Positions 1-8,654 of a stretch of DNA of 32,813 bases are shown here, piece by piece. Below the pieces are notes generated by a model, which was not told the DNA's origin, made no database searches, and saw only the letters and a program-made list of their open reading frames with translations. This DNA comes from Bacteroidales bacterium (lineage in GTDB: Bacteria > Bacteroidota > Bacteroidia > Bacteroidales > G3-4614). The stretch covers positions 1 to 32,813 of the forward strand of contig JAFYPQ010000004.1 of NCBI GenBank assembly GCA_017559955.1, written 5' to 3'. Each line of letters starts with the position of its first letter. The stretch's first letter is position 1. The position numbers were made by a program, and so were the translations under genes.

Positions 1-231
1 CTTTAGGTTTACCTCACAATTCCCGGGAATTACACACACAAATAAGCCATTGCGATCTCCTCTTAAGACTAGTGTTTTAAATACCTGATTTATATCTTCT
101 GAAAGTTGATCTGCAATATGCTGAGCTCCTAAGTCGCTCTCATCAACAACATATGGAATCAACTCATATGGTATTTTTGCAGCATCTAAAAGACGTGCAA
201 CATTTGTCTTATTTATCTTTTGTGGTTTCAT
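1..231 (-). CDS. ybaK: YbaK/EbsC-type Cys-tRNA deacylase, 3' end cut by window edge
   Basis: The first 77 codons are present, starting from the ATG at 231-229; the frame is open to base 1. The translation starts MKPQKINKTNVARLLDAAKI and continues with VDESDLGAQHIADQL, VFKTLVLRGD and FVCVIPGNCEVNLK. This is the characteristic N-terminal half of the YbaK/EbsC family, which hydrolyses Cys-tRNA(Pro) mischarged by prolyl-tRNA synthetase (family knowledge). The lysine in FKTLVLRGD corresponds to the conserved functional lysine of the family. The protein is normally about 155-160 residues, so roughly half is outside the window. It is divergent from what follows on the + strand, which here is only a pseudogene. 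The family call is confident; nothing can be said about the missing C-terminus. Confidence 0.9.
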   Translation of the reverse strand, partial: MKPQKINKTNVARLLDAAKIPYELIPYVVDESDLGAQHIADQLSEDINQVFKTLVLRGDRNGLFVCVIPGNCEVNLK

Positions 232-370
232 CTATTTCTGCACTTTTTTATACTACAAAGGTAATAATAAATTTGACGTAAAATTTACAAAATTCAAATA
301 ATGTAGGATATTTAACCTATCAAATTAATTTTGAAACTTTAGCACTAATATAATTTAAATATTATCTAAA

Positions 371-855
371 ATGACAAAAACAATCATTCATTCTATTTTT
401 TTTACGTTGTAAATACTTATAGCAACTCATGTTTTCGGGCAAAAAAGTCAACAGTTGAGAAATATCTTGAAAAAATTGGACTTCAAAGTATAAGTAAAGA
501 GATTCCCGGGATTGAGGTATATATGGTATAGCCACTCCATACAATTTTATGGGAGGAGTACTATATAAAGATCTCGACGAAGCATATCTTGTTTCTGATG
601 CTATGGGAAAGTTTAAAAAAGCAAATGAGATACTCCGAAAGAAAAGACTGGATCTTCATCTTGTTGTTTATGGTGTAGCAAGACATTGTTCTATACAAGA
701 GCAAAAGTAGAAGATTATAGAGAAGACAGATCTTGAAGACTTTGTTGCGTGAAACAATGACAGAGGCAGGTTGCCTTGTTGAGCCATCTGAGTGGTGGCA
801 CTTCAATGCTATGCCTATCTCAGAAGCCAATAAAACACTTACAATCATTAAATAA
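371..855 (+). pseudogene. Decayed D-alanyl-D-alanine dipeptidase (peptidase M15D, VanX/DdpX-like)
   Basis: No single frame is open, but pieces of one protein follow each other in different + frames. They are a start at 371 with a signal-peptide-like stretch (MTKTIIHSIFFTL, then ILIATHVFGQ after a frameshift), VEKYLEKIGLQSISKEIPGI at about 452-511, LYKDLDEAYLVSDAMGKFKK and RKKRLDLHLVVYG at about 560-670, KIIEKTDLEDFVA at about 711-750 after a TAG, and finally MTEAGCLVEPSEWWHFNAM ending at TAA 853-855. The order and EPSEWWHFNAM (catalytic Glu plus Zn-binding His) are those of the M15D D-Ala-D-Ala dipeptidases. The central segment with the other zinc ligands (the HxxGxAxD region) is missing, replaced by an abrupt join near 745-755. 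With at least two frameshifts, two or more in-frame stops and an internal deletion, it cannot make an active enzyme. Open frames on the opposite strand here are shadows. Confidence 0.85.
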
Positions 856-928
856 ATATAGTTGAATATAATAAAATTCAAGTTGATATAACTTTTAAGA
901 ATATCATTGAATTGAAGATATTATGCTA

Positions 929-959
929 TTGTTTTTTCTTTATATCTTTTGTATCTTTG
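929..959 (+). promoter_or_regulatory. Bacteroidota-type promoter of thrS
   Basis: TTG at 929-931, then 20 bp, then TATCTTTG at 952-959, matching the Bacteroidota sigma-ABfr consensus TTG-N19-21-TAnnTTTG. It implies a leader of about 100 nt before the thrS start. The leader carries an AT-rich string (TAATTTCTAATTAATAATTC) resembling the reverse complement of the AATTAGG modules found elsewhere in the window. Confidence 0.75.
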
Positions 960-1062
960 CGAAGATAAAAGCATATAGGAATAAGGTTTATCTTTATAGA
1001 AAGAAGTAACACCTAATTTCTAATTAATAATTCCTAATTTAAATTATTTACAAGATAGTCAA

Positions 1063-3036
1063 ATGATTAAAGTTTCATTACTTAACGGAGATGCTCAAGA
1101 GTTTTGTACAGAGAGCAACGAGGTAAATTTTATCGATGTTCTAAAATCGATTGACCCTCAACTTTTAAATAGTGTTGTTGCCGTGAAAATTAACGGTGAA
1201 ATTACAGATTTAAGAACGACTATCACCACGGATTGCCAAATTGAACTTGTAACTACAGATAGCAAAGAGGCTCTTCATATTCTTCGCCACACAGCAACTC
1301 ACATTATGGCTGAGGCTGTTAAACACATCTTCCCGGAGGCTAAAGTTACTATTGGTCCTGCAACTGAAACTGGATTCTTCTACGACTTTGAGTGCTCTCC
1401 TTTCAGTAAAGAGGATTTGGAGAAGATTGAGAAAGAGATGAAGAAAATCATAAAATCGAATCCAAGAATTGAACGTAAGGTTGTTTCAAGAGAAGAGGCT
1501 TATGAACTAATGAAGGATAAAAACGAGCCTTTCAAATTGGAGCTTATCGATGCTATTCCAGAGGGAGAAACCATCACTCTTTACTCTCAAGATGATTTTG
1601 TTGACCTTTGCATGGGTCCTCACCTGTTGAATACAAAAATGATTAAAGGCTTTAAGCTATTATCAACTTCAACAGCATATTGGCGTGGTGATAAAAACAA
1701 TGCTTCACTTTCTCGTATCTACGGAACTGCATTCTTCACTAAAGAGGATTGCGATGCATATCTTGCACACTTGGAGCATATCAAAAACATTGACCACAAC
1801 AAAATTGGTCGCGAAATGGAGTTGTTTACCACTGTTGATGTTATTGGTCAAGGTTTGCCTTTGCTTATGCCTAAAGGTGCTAAAATTGTTCAAACACTTC
1901 AACGTTGGATTGAGGATTTGGAAGATAACGAATGGGGGTACATTAGAACTAAAACTCCTTTGATGGCAAAGAGCGATTTGTATAAGATTTCAGGACACTG
2001 GGATCACTATAAAGATGGTATGTTCGTTCTTGGAAATGAAGAGACTGACAAAGAGGTATTTGCTCTTCGTCCTATGACTTGCCCATTCCAATACTTTGTT
2101 TATAAAGCAACACAACACTCATACCGCGATCTTCCTTTGCGTTATAGCGAAACTTCTACTCTATTCCGTAACGAAGACTCAGGAGAGATGCACGGTTTGA
2201 CTCGTGTTCGCCAATTTACTATCAGTGAAGGTCACTTAATAGTTCGTCCTGACCAAATGGTTGAGGAGTTCAAAAACTGTTTGGCATTGGCTAAACACGT
2301 TATGGTTACTCTTGGATTGCAAAACGATGTTACATACGTTCTTGCTAAATACGACCCAGCAAACACTACTAAATACATTGGTACAGCAGAAGTTTGGGAA
2401 GAGACTCAAGAACATATTCGTCAAATGTTGCGTGAACTTGAAATTCCTTTTGTTGAGGAAGTTGGTGGTGCAGCTTTCTATGGTCCTAAAGTTGATATAA
2501 ACGCTAAAAACGTTTATGGTAAAGAGGATACAATGATTACTGTTCAATGGGATGCTCTTTTGAGCGAACAATTTGATATGTACTACATTGACCAAAACGG
2601 AGAGAAAGTAAGACCTTACATCATCCACCGTACAAGTATGGGTTGCTACGAGCGTACTCTTGCTTGGTTGATTGAAAAATATGAGGGTAAATTCCCAACT
2701 TGGTTGTCACCAGAACAAGTTCGTGTATTGCCAATTTCTGACAAATACATGGAGTATGCAGACAAAGTTGCTGCAGAACTTAAACGTAATGGAGTGCTTG
2801 TTACAGTTGACGGAAGAGCAGAAAAAATTGGTTACAAAATTAGAGATGCTCGCAACAACCGTGTTCCATATATGCTGGTTATTGGACAACAAGAGGAAGA
2901 GAGCAACTCAGTTGCAGTTCGTAGCCGCTTTGCAGGCGATGAGGGTAGTAAACCTTTGAGCCAATTTGTATCGGAAATTTGCGAAGAGATTAGAACTAAA
3001 ACCATTCGCAAAGAGATTCCTCAAGAGACGAAATAG
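1063..3036 (+). CDS. thrS: Threonyl-tRNA synthetase
   Basis: Class II aminoacyl-tRNA synthetase that charges tRNA-Thr in the cytoplasm; 657 residues, usual for full-length bacterial ThrRS. The TGS domain spans about 1-65 and the editing (N2) domain about 66-230, with its metal-site-like HTATH at 76-80 and C183/H187 in CMGPH. The catalytic core follows with zinc ligands C340 (RPMTCPFQ), H391 (ISEGHLI) and H522 (YIIHRTSMG), motif 2 at FRNEDSGEMHGLTRVRQF and motif 3 at MGCYERTLAWLIEKY. The anticodon-binding domain starts near 545 (FPTWLSPEQVRVLPIS). The ATG at 1063 is the only start that gives a complete TGS domain. Many Bacteroidales have infC-rpmI-rplT directly behind thrS (from memory); here a terminator and an unrelated protease follow instead. 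Confidence 0.98.
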   Translation: MIKVSLLNGDAQEFCTESNEVNFIDVLKSIDPQLLNSVVAVKINGEITDLRTTITTDCQIELVTTDSKEALHILRHTATHIMAEAVKHIFPEAKVTIGPATETGFFYDFECSPFSKEDLEKIEKEMKKIIKSNPRIERKVVSREEAYELMKDKNEPFKLELIDAIPEGETITLYSQDDFVDLCMGPHLLNTKMIKGFKLLSTSTAYWRGDKNNASLSRIYGTAFFTKEDCDAYLAHLEHIKNIDHNKIGREMELFTTVDVIGQGLPLLMPKGAKIVQTLQRWIEDLEDNEWGYIRTKTPLMAKSDLYKISGHWDHYKDGMFVLGNEETDKEVFALRPMTCPFQYFVYKATQHSYRDLPLRYSETSTLFRNEDSGEMHGLTRVRQFTISEGHLIVRPDQMVEEFKNCLALAKHVMVTLGLQNDVTYVLAKYDPANTTKYIGTAEVWEETQEHIRQMLRELEIPFVEEVGGAAFYGPKVDINAKNVYGKEDTMITVQWDALLSEQFDMYYIDQNGEKVRPYIIHRTSMGCYERTLAWLIEKYEGKFPTWLSPEQVRVLPISDKYMEYADKVAAELKRNGVLVTVDGRAEKIGYKIRDARNNRVPYMLVIGQQEEESNSVAVRSRFAGDEGSKPLSQFVSEICEEIRTKTIRKEIPQETK

Positions 3037-3055
3037 TTATTAAAACTATATTTCA

Positions 3056-3090
3056 AAGGAGGTTGTATCAAATGATGCAACCTCTTTTAT
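3056..3090 (+). terminator. Intrinsic terminator after thrS
   Basis: AGGTTGTATCA pairs with TGATGCAACCT (one G-T wobble) across a two-base loop, followed by CTTTTAT, starting about 20 bp after the thrS stop. Confidence 0.85.
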
Positions 3091-3103
3091 TATACCATTT
3101 GTT

Positions 3104-3133
3104 TTGAAATACAGAGGTTTGTTTTTATCTTTG
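3104..3133 (+). promoter_or_regulatory. Promoter of the subtilisin-like protease gene
   Basis: TTG at 3104-3106, 19 bp spacer, TATCTTTG at 3126-3133: a full match to the Bacteroidota consensus, 45 bp upstream of the ATG. Together with the upstream terminator it makes the protease gene a separate transcription unit. Confidence 0.75.
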
Positions 3134-3177
3134 CAGGAAAGTTTACTTTTTAATAAGCTCATAATAAATTTATTAAT

Positions 3178-5337
3178 ATGAAAAATTTATTTACCATTGC
3201 TTTTATTATATTTTCGACTTTCTCATATGTTTATGGACACAATAACAAATTGTCGATAAATACAATGAATTTAATACGGGATATTAATAATAGTAATAAC
3301 TCTATATTAAAGTCATCAAACAATAAATATTCAGAAATTGGTGCTTATATTATTATAAATAAAGATGCCGACCCATACTCATTAGAAGAATATGGTGTGA
3401 AAATAAATATGGTTATCGACTCTATTGTTTCGGCTCGTATTCCCCTGGATGCCATTGATAAAATTTCTGCTCTCGACATAGTAAAAAAAATTGACTCAGG
3501 CGGTAGGGTTAAACCTAAAATGGATAAAGCAAGAGAAGCTGTAAAAGTTAACAACATTATAAATAGTATTGATTTACCTTCAGCATACTCGGGTAAAGAT
3601 GTTGTTATTGGTATTATAGATTGCGGTGTGCAATTAGACCACATAAACTTTTTTGACAGCTATGGGAACTTACGCATAAAACGTGTTTGGAACCAACCTG
3701 TAAATAGCGGAACTCCTCCAGAAGGTTTTAGTTACGGAAGCGAATATAAAACACAAGAGGAGATTATTGCCGCAGGGTATGACGATACCTCAGAAACTCA
3801 CGGCAACCACGTAATCGGTATTGCCGCAGGAAGTTATAAGGATAATGATTTTTATGGCGTTGCCCCAGAAAGTGATATTGTTTTTGTGAGCTACAACTAC
3901 AACGATATGAGCATTGGCTGGAGCTCAATAAGCGATGCCATTGGATATATTTATGATTACGCCGACAGTGTAGGAAAACCTTGTGTTATAAATATTAGTT
4001 TAGGAGATACATATGGTCCCCACGATGGTTGTTCTATTTTTGACCAGGTTTGTGATGCTCTTCAAGGCGAAGGAAAGCTTATTGTTGGCAGTGCCGGGAA
4101 CGAAGGATCAAACAGACAACATATCAAAAAAACATTCACCTCGGAGCAAGATAGTTTAAGAACTTTTGTTTCGTTGCTTACAAAATATGGTTCGTACTAT
4201 GCAACTCAATGTGATTTTTACGGAGAACATAACAAAGAGTTTAAAATAAAAGCTTGTATTGTTAAGGCAAGCAATGGTAACATTGTTAATGAAACAGGTT
4301 GTATATCTTCTAACGATATTGGCACTCACAATTTCACTCTTTCTAAAGTTAATAACATTGGTGCCAACGCATCTATTCAGATTACAAGCGAAATAGAACC
4401 TGGTAGCAGCAGACCTCATATTTGTGTTATGGGAATGGCAAGTTCAGTTTCAACAGGATATACTATAGGATTTAAAGTTATAGGTGAAGATGGAAGTACT
4501 GTTCATGCCTGGGTTGATGACTATTATAGTAGATTTACAAACAAGGGAAATCTTGAGGGGTGGACTCCCGGTGATTTGGAGAGCAATATTGCAGAACTTG
4601 GAGGTACGGGTAAACGTATTATATCTGTTGGTTCGTACAAAACCAAAGTGTATAGTTCTACCTCGTATGTTGGAGAAATATCTTCCTTTTCAAGCGTAGG
4701 CCCTACCCTTGACGGAAGAATGAAACCCGATATTACAGCTCCAGGAGAGTACATTGTTTCTTCTTTTTCAAATTCCGATTATATTACAAGCAGTAAAACT
4801 ACAGAAATAAGTAGAGGAGATAAAATCTGTGTTGATGGTATTGATTACTACTGGGGTGCAATGCGTGGAACATCAATGAGTTCTCCCATGGTTGCAGGAA
4901 CCTTGGCTTTATGGTTAGAGGCAAATCCAAATCTTACCCCGGAAGATGTACGTGATGTTTTAAAAGAAACTGCCATTAGAGATAGTGAAACAGGAAGTGA
5001 GCCTAATAACACTTGGGGTTATGGGAAACTTGATGCTTGGAATGGTTTAAAAAAGGTTTTGGAGATGACAGGCATTGAGAATGATTGTACACTAATAGAT
5101 GAACTATCGACAAAGGTTTTTGCCCGTAATGGTGAAATAAATGTTTTATTTACCAAGGACATAAATAATTGTTCTATTAGCATATATGACATTACAGGAA
5201 AATGTATAAACAACACCTTTATTGGCAATGTAAATGCTGGTGAAGAACTCTCTTTTAATAAAGGGACAGAAAAAGGCATCTATATTATAAAAATAAATGG
5301 CGACAATCTTTCAACTGCCACCAAGCTTATTTTATAA
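3178..5337 (+). CDS. Secreted subtilisin-like serine protease (S8) with T9SS-type C-terminal tail
   Basis: 719-residue secreted S8-family peptidase. The signal peptide is residues 1-20 (MKNLFTIAFIIFSTFSYVYG). The catalytic domain begins near 140: Asp148 in GIIDCGVQLDH, His208 in THGNHVIGIAAG, oxyanion Asn308 in SAGNEG, and Ser566 in GTSMSSPMVAG. Between Asn308 and Ser566 lies an insert of about 150 residues (roughly 315-470) resembling the jelly-roll insert of Bacteroidota S8 peptidases. The last 80 residues (ISIYDITGK, then GIYIIKINGDN and KLIL) fit a T9SS type-A sorting domain, suggesting export across the outer membrane and surface attachment or release. The Asp motif is DCG rather than the usual DTG/DSG and the His motif HGNH rather than HGTH; the triad itself is intact. 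It has its own promoter. Substrate cannot be told from sequence. Confidence 0.92.
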   Translation: MKNLFTIAFIIFSTFSYVYGHNNKLSINTMNLIRDINNSNNSILKSSNNKYSEIGAYIIINKDADPYSLEEYGVKINMVIDSIVSARIPLDAIDKISALDIVKKIDSGGRVKPKMDKAREAVKVNNIINSIDLPSAYSGKDVVIGIIDCGVQLDHINFFDSYGNLRIKRVWNQPVNSGTPPEGFSYGSEYKTQEEIIAAGYDDTSETHGNHVIGIAAGSYKDNDFYGVAPESDIVFVSYNYNDMSIGWSSISDAIGYIYDYADSVGKPCVINISLGDTYGPHDGCSIFDQVCDALQGEGKLIVGSAGNEGSNRQHIKKTFTSEQDSLRTFVSLLTKYGSYYATQCDFYGEHNKEFKIKACIVKASNGNIVNETGCISSNDIGTHNFTLSKVNNIGANASIQITSEIEPGSSRPHICVMGMASSVSTGYTIGFKVIGEDGSTVHAWVDDYYSRFTNKGNLEGWTPGDLESNIAELGGTGKRIISVGSYKTKVYSSTSYVGEISSFSSVGPTLDGRMKPDITAPGEYIVSSFSNSDYITSSKTTEISRGDKICVDGIDYYWGAMRGTSMSSPMVAGTLALWLEANPNLTPEDVRDVLKETAIRDSETGSEPNNTWGYGKLDAWNGLKKVLEMTGIENDCTLIDELSTKVFARNGEINVLFTKDINNCSISIYDITGKCINNTFIGNVNAGEELSFNKGTEKGIYIIKINGDNLSTATKLIL

Positions 5338-5366
5338 AATTCGGAGTTAATTACTGATTGAAAAAT

Positions 5367-5882
5367 TTACATATCTAAAAGTCCATCAGGGAGGTTCATT
5401 GTAATCTCCCTTTTTTCATCATCTATCTCTTCAACAAAGTCGTCTGTTGCTGGAATTAACAACTCTTCCCCTCTCTCTGTTACAACATAAAAGAGAATGT
5501 TTGCTGTGCTATCATCAACTCCCTCTATTTTCCCAATTAATTTTCCATCGGAATATATTTTATATCCTATTATCCCCTCTCCACAATTCATGGGTTGAGA
5601 ATCTGTAATATACTTCATTGGGAAATATAATTCTCTGCCTAATAATAGTTTTGCAGAATCTGTATCATCAATATCCTCAAACTTTATTAGAGCGGTTACA
5701 TCACTTTTGAAGCGATACTCCTCTATAAAAAATGGGACATATATTCCATCTATGTCTGCAACCAAATATGGAGCATCATCATCTCCAAAAATATCATTGA
5801 TAAATGTACAAGACAATTCTCCCGATACTCCGTGAGTCTTGGTTACTTTACCTATCTTTATTACCTCTTGTGGTTTAATCAT
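5367..5882 (-). CDS. rimM: Ribosome maturation factor RimM
   Basis: 171 residues, normal for RimM, which binds ribosomal protein S19 and assists maturation of the 30S head. The N-terminal beta-barrel starts with IKIGKVTKTHGVSGELSC, the GxxxxxxGxxGE signature of the family. The C-terminal PRC-barrel domain carries GIIGYKIYSDGKLIGKIEGV, ANILFYVV and ELLIPATDDFVEEID. The ATG at 5882 overlaps the last 8 bases of murA, so the two are translationally coupled. It is the last gene of the tsaB-DUF4290-murA-rimM operon. Confidence 0.95.
   Translation of the reverse strand: MIKPQEVIKIGKVTKTHGVSGELSCTFINDIFGDDDAPYLVADIDGIYVPFFIEEYRFKSDVTALIKFEDIDDTDSAKLLLGRELYFPMKYITDSQPMNCGEGIIGYKIYSDGKLIGKIEGVDDSTANILFYVVTERGEELLIPATDDFVEEIDDEKREITMNLPDGLLDM
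5389..5416 (+). terminator. Possible terminator for the S8 gene lying inside the 3' end of rimM
   Basis: GGGAG (5389-5393) and CTCCC (5406-5410) form a short stem followed by six T on the + strand. It lies inside the last codons of the convergent rimM gene, about 50 bp after the protease stop. The short stem keeps confidence low. Confidence 0.4.
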
Positions 5883-7188
5883 TGCTTACTCTTTGAATTG
5901 ATGCCCCAAGTGCGTTTAATCGCTCGTCTATTTTTTCATATCCCCTATCGATTTGGTCGATATTGTCAATTTTACTTGTTCCTTGTGCCGACATTGCCGC
6001 TATCAACAAAGCTATTCCAGCTCTAATATCGGGAGACACCATCGATGTAGCTCGCAAGGGGTGTTGCTTGTCTTGCCCAATGACTACTGCCCTGTGTGGG
6101 TCGCAAAGAATTATTTGAGCTCCCATATCAATAAGTTTATCAACAAAGAATAATCGACTCTCAAACATTTTTTGATGTATCAAGACACTACCTTTTGCCT
6201 GTGTTGCTACAACCAATATAACACTCATAAGGTCAGGGGTAAGCCCCGGCCATGGAGCATCGGCAAAGGTCATTATAGAGCCATCCATAAAGGTCTCTAT
6301 CTCGTAGTGATCGTGTTTGGGGATATACAAATCATCACCATCCTCTTTTACGGTTATTCCTAAACGTCGAAATGCATCAGGTATTATTCCCAAATCTTTT
6401 ATCGATACATCCTTAATTCGAAGTTCTGAGGCGGTCATTGCAGCCATTCCTATAAAACTTCCTATCTCAATCATATCAGGAAGCAATCTATGCTCACACC
6501 CGCCTAATTTATCTACACCTGTTATTGTTAAAAGATTTGATCCTACACCCTCAATTTTTGCTCCCATAGAATTAAGCATCTTTGAGAGTTGTTGCAAATA
6601 TGGCTCGCAAGCAGCGTTATATATAGTGGTTACTCCTTTTGCCAATACTGCCGCCATAAGTATATTTGCCGTACCGGTTACAGATGCCTCGTCCAACAAC
6701 ATATAACATCCGTTTAATCCATTAGCTGTTATTTCGTATGTGTGTTTCTCTTCGTTATATGAGAAGTTCGCTCCCAACTTTTGAATTCCCAAGAAGTGGG
6801 TATCTAATCTGCGTCGTCCAATTTTATCTCCTCCGGGTTTCGCAACAACAGCTCTTCCAAATCGAGCCACCAAAGGTCCGACAATCATTACCGAACCTCG
6901 TAATGAAGAACATTTCTTTAAGAAATCCTCACTATTCAAATATGCCAAATCTATGTTGTCGGCTTTAAATGTATATGCTCCTACACCTATGCGTGTTACC
7001 TTAACTCCCATATCAGCCAAGAGATCAATAAGATTATTTACATCTCTTATGTCGGGAATATTGGTTATTGTAACCTCTTCACTTGTAAGAAGTACGGCAC
7101 ATATTACTTGGAGTGCCTCATTTTTAGCTCCCTTTGGTGTTATAGTTCCATTTAAACGACAACCTCCTTTTATAATAAACGATGACAT
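5875..7188 (-). CDS. murA: UDP-N-acetylglucosamine 1-carboxyvinyltransferase (MurA)
   Basis: 437 residues; first committed step of peptidoglycan precursor synthesis, transferring enolpyruvate from PEP to UDP-GlcNAc. K22/N23 in ITPKGAKNEALQ are the conserved substrate-binding pair. The active-site loop reads AKPGGDKIGRRRLDTHF, with Asp121 at the position of the fosfomycin-reactive Cys115 of E. coli MurA (GGCxIGxRP). Asp at this site is known to keep activity and give intrinsic fosfomycin insensitivity in other bacteria, and I recall the same motif in other Bacteroidota. Later EPSP-synthase-family motifs are also present (LLDEASVTGTANILMAAVLA, PDIRAGIALLIAAM). It sits 5 bp after DUF4290 and overlaps rimM. 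Confidence 0.97.
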   Translation of the reverse strand: MSSFIIKGGCRLNGTITPKGAKNEALQVICAVLLTSEEVTITNIPDIRDVNNLIDLLADMGVKVTRIGVGAYTFKADNIDLAYLNSEDFLKKCSSLRGSVMIVGPLVARFGRAVVAKPGGDKIGRRRLDTHFLGIQKLGANFSYNEEKHTYEITANGLNGCYMLLDEASVTGTANILMAAVLAKGVTTIYNAACEPYLQQLSKMLNSMGAKIEGVGSNLLTITGVDKLGGCEHRLLPDMIEIGSFIGMAAMTASELRIKDVSIKDLGIIPDAFRRLGITVKEDGDDLYIPKHDHYEIETFMDGSIMTFADAPWPGLTPDLMSVILVVATQAKGSVLIHQKMFESRLFFVDKLIDMGAQIILCDPHRAVVIGQDKQHPLRATSMVSPDIRAGIALLIAAMSAQGTSKIDNIDQIDRGYEKIDERLNALGASIQRVSND

Positions 7189-7193
7189 ATACT

Positions 7194-7799
7194 CTATTTT
7201 TTATGACGGTTATTGCGATTATTATTTGCCTTCTTCACTTGAAGCTCTTTTATTGATCGTAATTTCAAATCTTCGATGGTTAAATTTTCTGCTTCTTTCC
7301 CTATATATTCCTTTATGTCCTTTAATATTCGCTCATCATCAACCATCTCTTTTGTTGAGTTATAAAGAGTTTTTTTCATATTGTTGGACAATAGTGAAAT
7401 AAACTGCTTACGTTCATCACTACCCTCAGGGAAAGAGGAGTACTTACCTAACATCTCCTCCATCAACTTTCCGTAATGGCGATATTTAATTGATGTTAAT
7501 TTATATTTTATAGGATTGGGACGTGTATATAAATTATCGGGCTTTAGAACTTCATAAGGGTAATCTATATCAAGTTTAAAATCGGACATTATTGCCAAAT
7601 GGTCCCACAACTTATGTTTAAAATCATTTATATCTCGTAAATGAGGGAATAGATTTCCCATAGTTGCTATTATTGCATAAGCACATCGTGTTCGCTCTTC
7701 ACGATCTTCGATTTGAGTACAATAATCAACCATTCGTTGTATGTTGCGTCCATACTCCGGCAACTCTAATTTTTTTAACTGTGTGTTATATTCCAACAT
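7194..7799 (-). CDS. DUF4290 family protein
   Basis: 201 residues, matching the Bacteroidota-specific DUF4290 family as I recall it: MLEYNTQLKKLELPEYGRNI at the start, then QIEDREERTRCAYAIIATM, LWDHLAIMSDFKLDIDYPYE, and a basic low-complexity tail (NNNRNNRHKK). No signal peptide or membrane segment is visible, so it is probably a soluble cytoplasmic protein. Its start shares one base with the tsaB stop (TAATG), and murA follows after 5 bp. The tight packing suggests a role linked to envelope or translation housekeeping, but the biochemical function is unknown. Confidence 0.88.
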   Translation of the reverse strand: MLEYNTQLKKLELPEYGRNIQRMVDYCTQIEDREERTRCAYAIIATMGNLFPHLRDINDFKHKLWDHLAIMSDFKLDIDYPYEVLKPDNLYTRPNPIKYKLTSIKYRHYGKLMEEMLGKYSSFPEGSDERKQFISLLSNNMKKTLYNSTKEMVDDERILKDIKEYIGKEAENLTIEDLKLRSIKELQVKKANNNRNNRHKK

Positions 7800-8509
7800 T
7801 ATTTGTTTGATATATTATTTAATACTTTATTCTTTGGGGTTGTTGCCTGAAAATCTTTCAAATAGAAGGGTTGATAATAGGCTGTATCTTTGAAATCGCT
7901 GTTTCTCATTGCTCTCTCGGATAGTGCCAACATCGATTTTGCCAATGGTGCTATTCCTGATAGGAATATTGCATTCTCACTCTTTATAACATTTTTGCAT
8001 TTATCTGCACCATCTCCAAAAAAAACGACTTTTCTCTCTTTTAAGATATCAGAAAAACTATCTTCATCAATTATATTGGCGGCTATAGGCAATACCGGTT
8101 GTAATGCTCTATCGTATATAGCTGAATATACCTCCATACGGCGAGCATCAATCATTGGACATAACAGAGCCTCTTCATCAGCATTGGGATTGAACATTAC
8201 GGCACATGCCATAATCTCGGTTGTATCGAGCGCAATCAAAGGAACGTCCAAACCAAAACACAAACCTTTTGCCATTGACACTCCAATTCTCAATCCTGTA
8301 TATGAACCGGGGCCACCACTTACGGCAACCGCATCTACTTTTAAGTTATTCGATTTTACAAATTCAAGTGCATCATTGACATATCCACCCAATAACGATG
8401 CATGTGATGGACCATCGAAATGTTCGCGATTAAACGCTACCGACCCATCAACTGTTACTGCCAATGAACACACCTTTGTTGAAGTTTCTATATTTATTAT
8501 GCAGGGCAT
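7799..8509 (-). CDS. tsaB: tRNA threonylcarbamoyladenosine biosynthesis protein TsaB
   Basis: 236 residues, typical of TsaB/YeaZ, the partner of TsaD in making t6A at position 37 of ANN-decoding tRNAs. The ASKHA-type fold is recognisable from CIINIETSTKVCSLAV at the N-terminus, the HASLL segment at about 36-40 and the signature AVSGGPGSYTGLRIG at about 62-76, then GLDVPLIALDTTEIMA and LLCPMIDARRMEVYSAIYD. It is the first gene of the operon running into DUF4290, murA and rimM. A leader of about 140 nt precedes it, containing one copy of the window's interspersed repeat. No TsaD, TsaE or TsaC gene is in the window. Confidence 0.95.
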   Translation of the reverse strand: MPCIINIETSTKVCSLAVTVDGSVAFNREHFDGPSHASLLGGYVNDALEFVKSNNLKVDAVAVSGGPGSYTGLRIGVSMAKGLCFGLDVPLIALDTTEIMACAVMFNPNADEEALLCPMIDARRMEVYSAIYDRALQPVLPIAANIIDEDSFSDILKERKVVFFGDGADKCKNVIKSENAIFLSGIAPLAKSMLALSERAMRNSDFKDTAYYQPFYLKDFQATTPKNKVLNNISNK

Positions 8510-8533
8510 ATTTAAGTTGTTAGTTTTTAGTTG

Positions 8534-8620
8534 TTAGTTAACGAGCCTTCGCTCGTTGAATCCGCTCACGCTCAACAGTACTCAAATAAATTTGTCATTG
8601 TATTCGCTTACTCGCGGATT
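8534..8620 (-). repeat. Interspersed repeat unit, copy A (in tsaB leader)
   Basis: About 87 bp whose reverse complement aligns with two units at 30457-30542 and 30546-30631. Shared blocks are GCGAGTAAGC, AATACAATGA, AAATTTATTT, GAGCGTGAGC and the terminal hairpin. In this copy AACGAGC (8540-8546) and GCTCGTT (8551-8557) pair perfectly around a four-base loop. It is flanked on both sides by TTGTTAGTT motifs. Confidence 0.75.
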
Positions 8621-8654
8621 TGTTAGTTATTAGTTTAGTTAGTTTATATTTCTG

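Noticed and set aside
561..881. 106-residue open frame on the minus strand
   Set aside because: It is antisense to the readable dipeptidase remnant, and its translation is low-complexity and family-less.
2236..2628. 130-residue minus-strand frame inside thrS
   Set aside because: Cys/Phe/Asn-rich shadow of a fully conserved gene; no start context or family resemblance.
7890..8537. 215-residue + strand frame opposite tsaB
   Set aside because: Ser/Ala-rich antisense shadow of tsaB, whose own motifs are intact.
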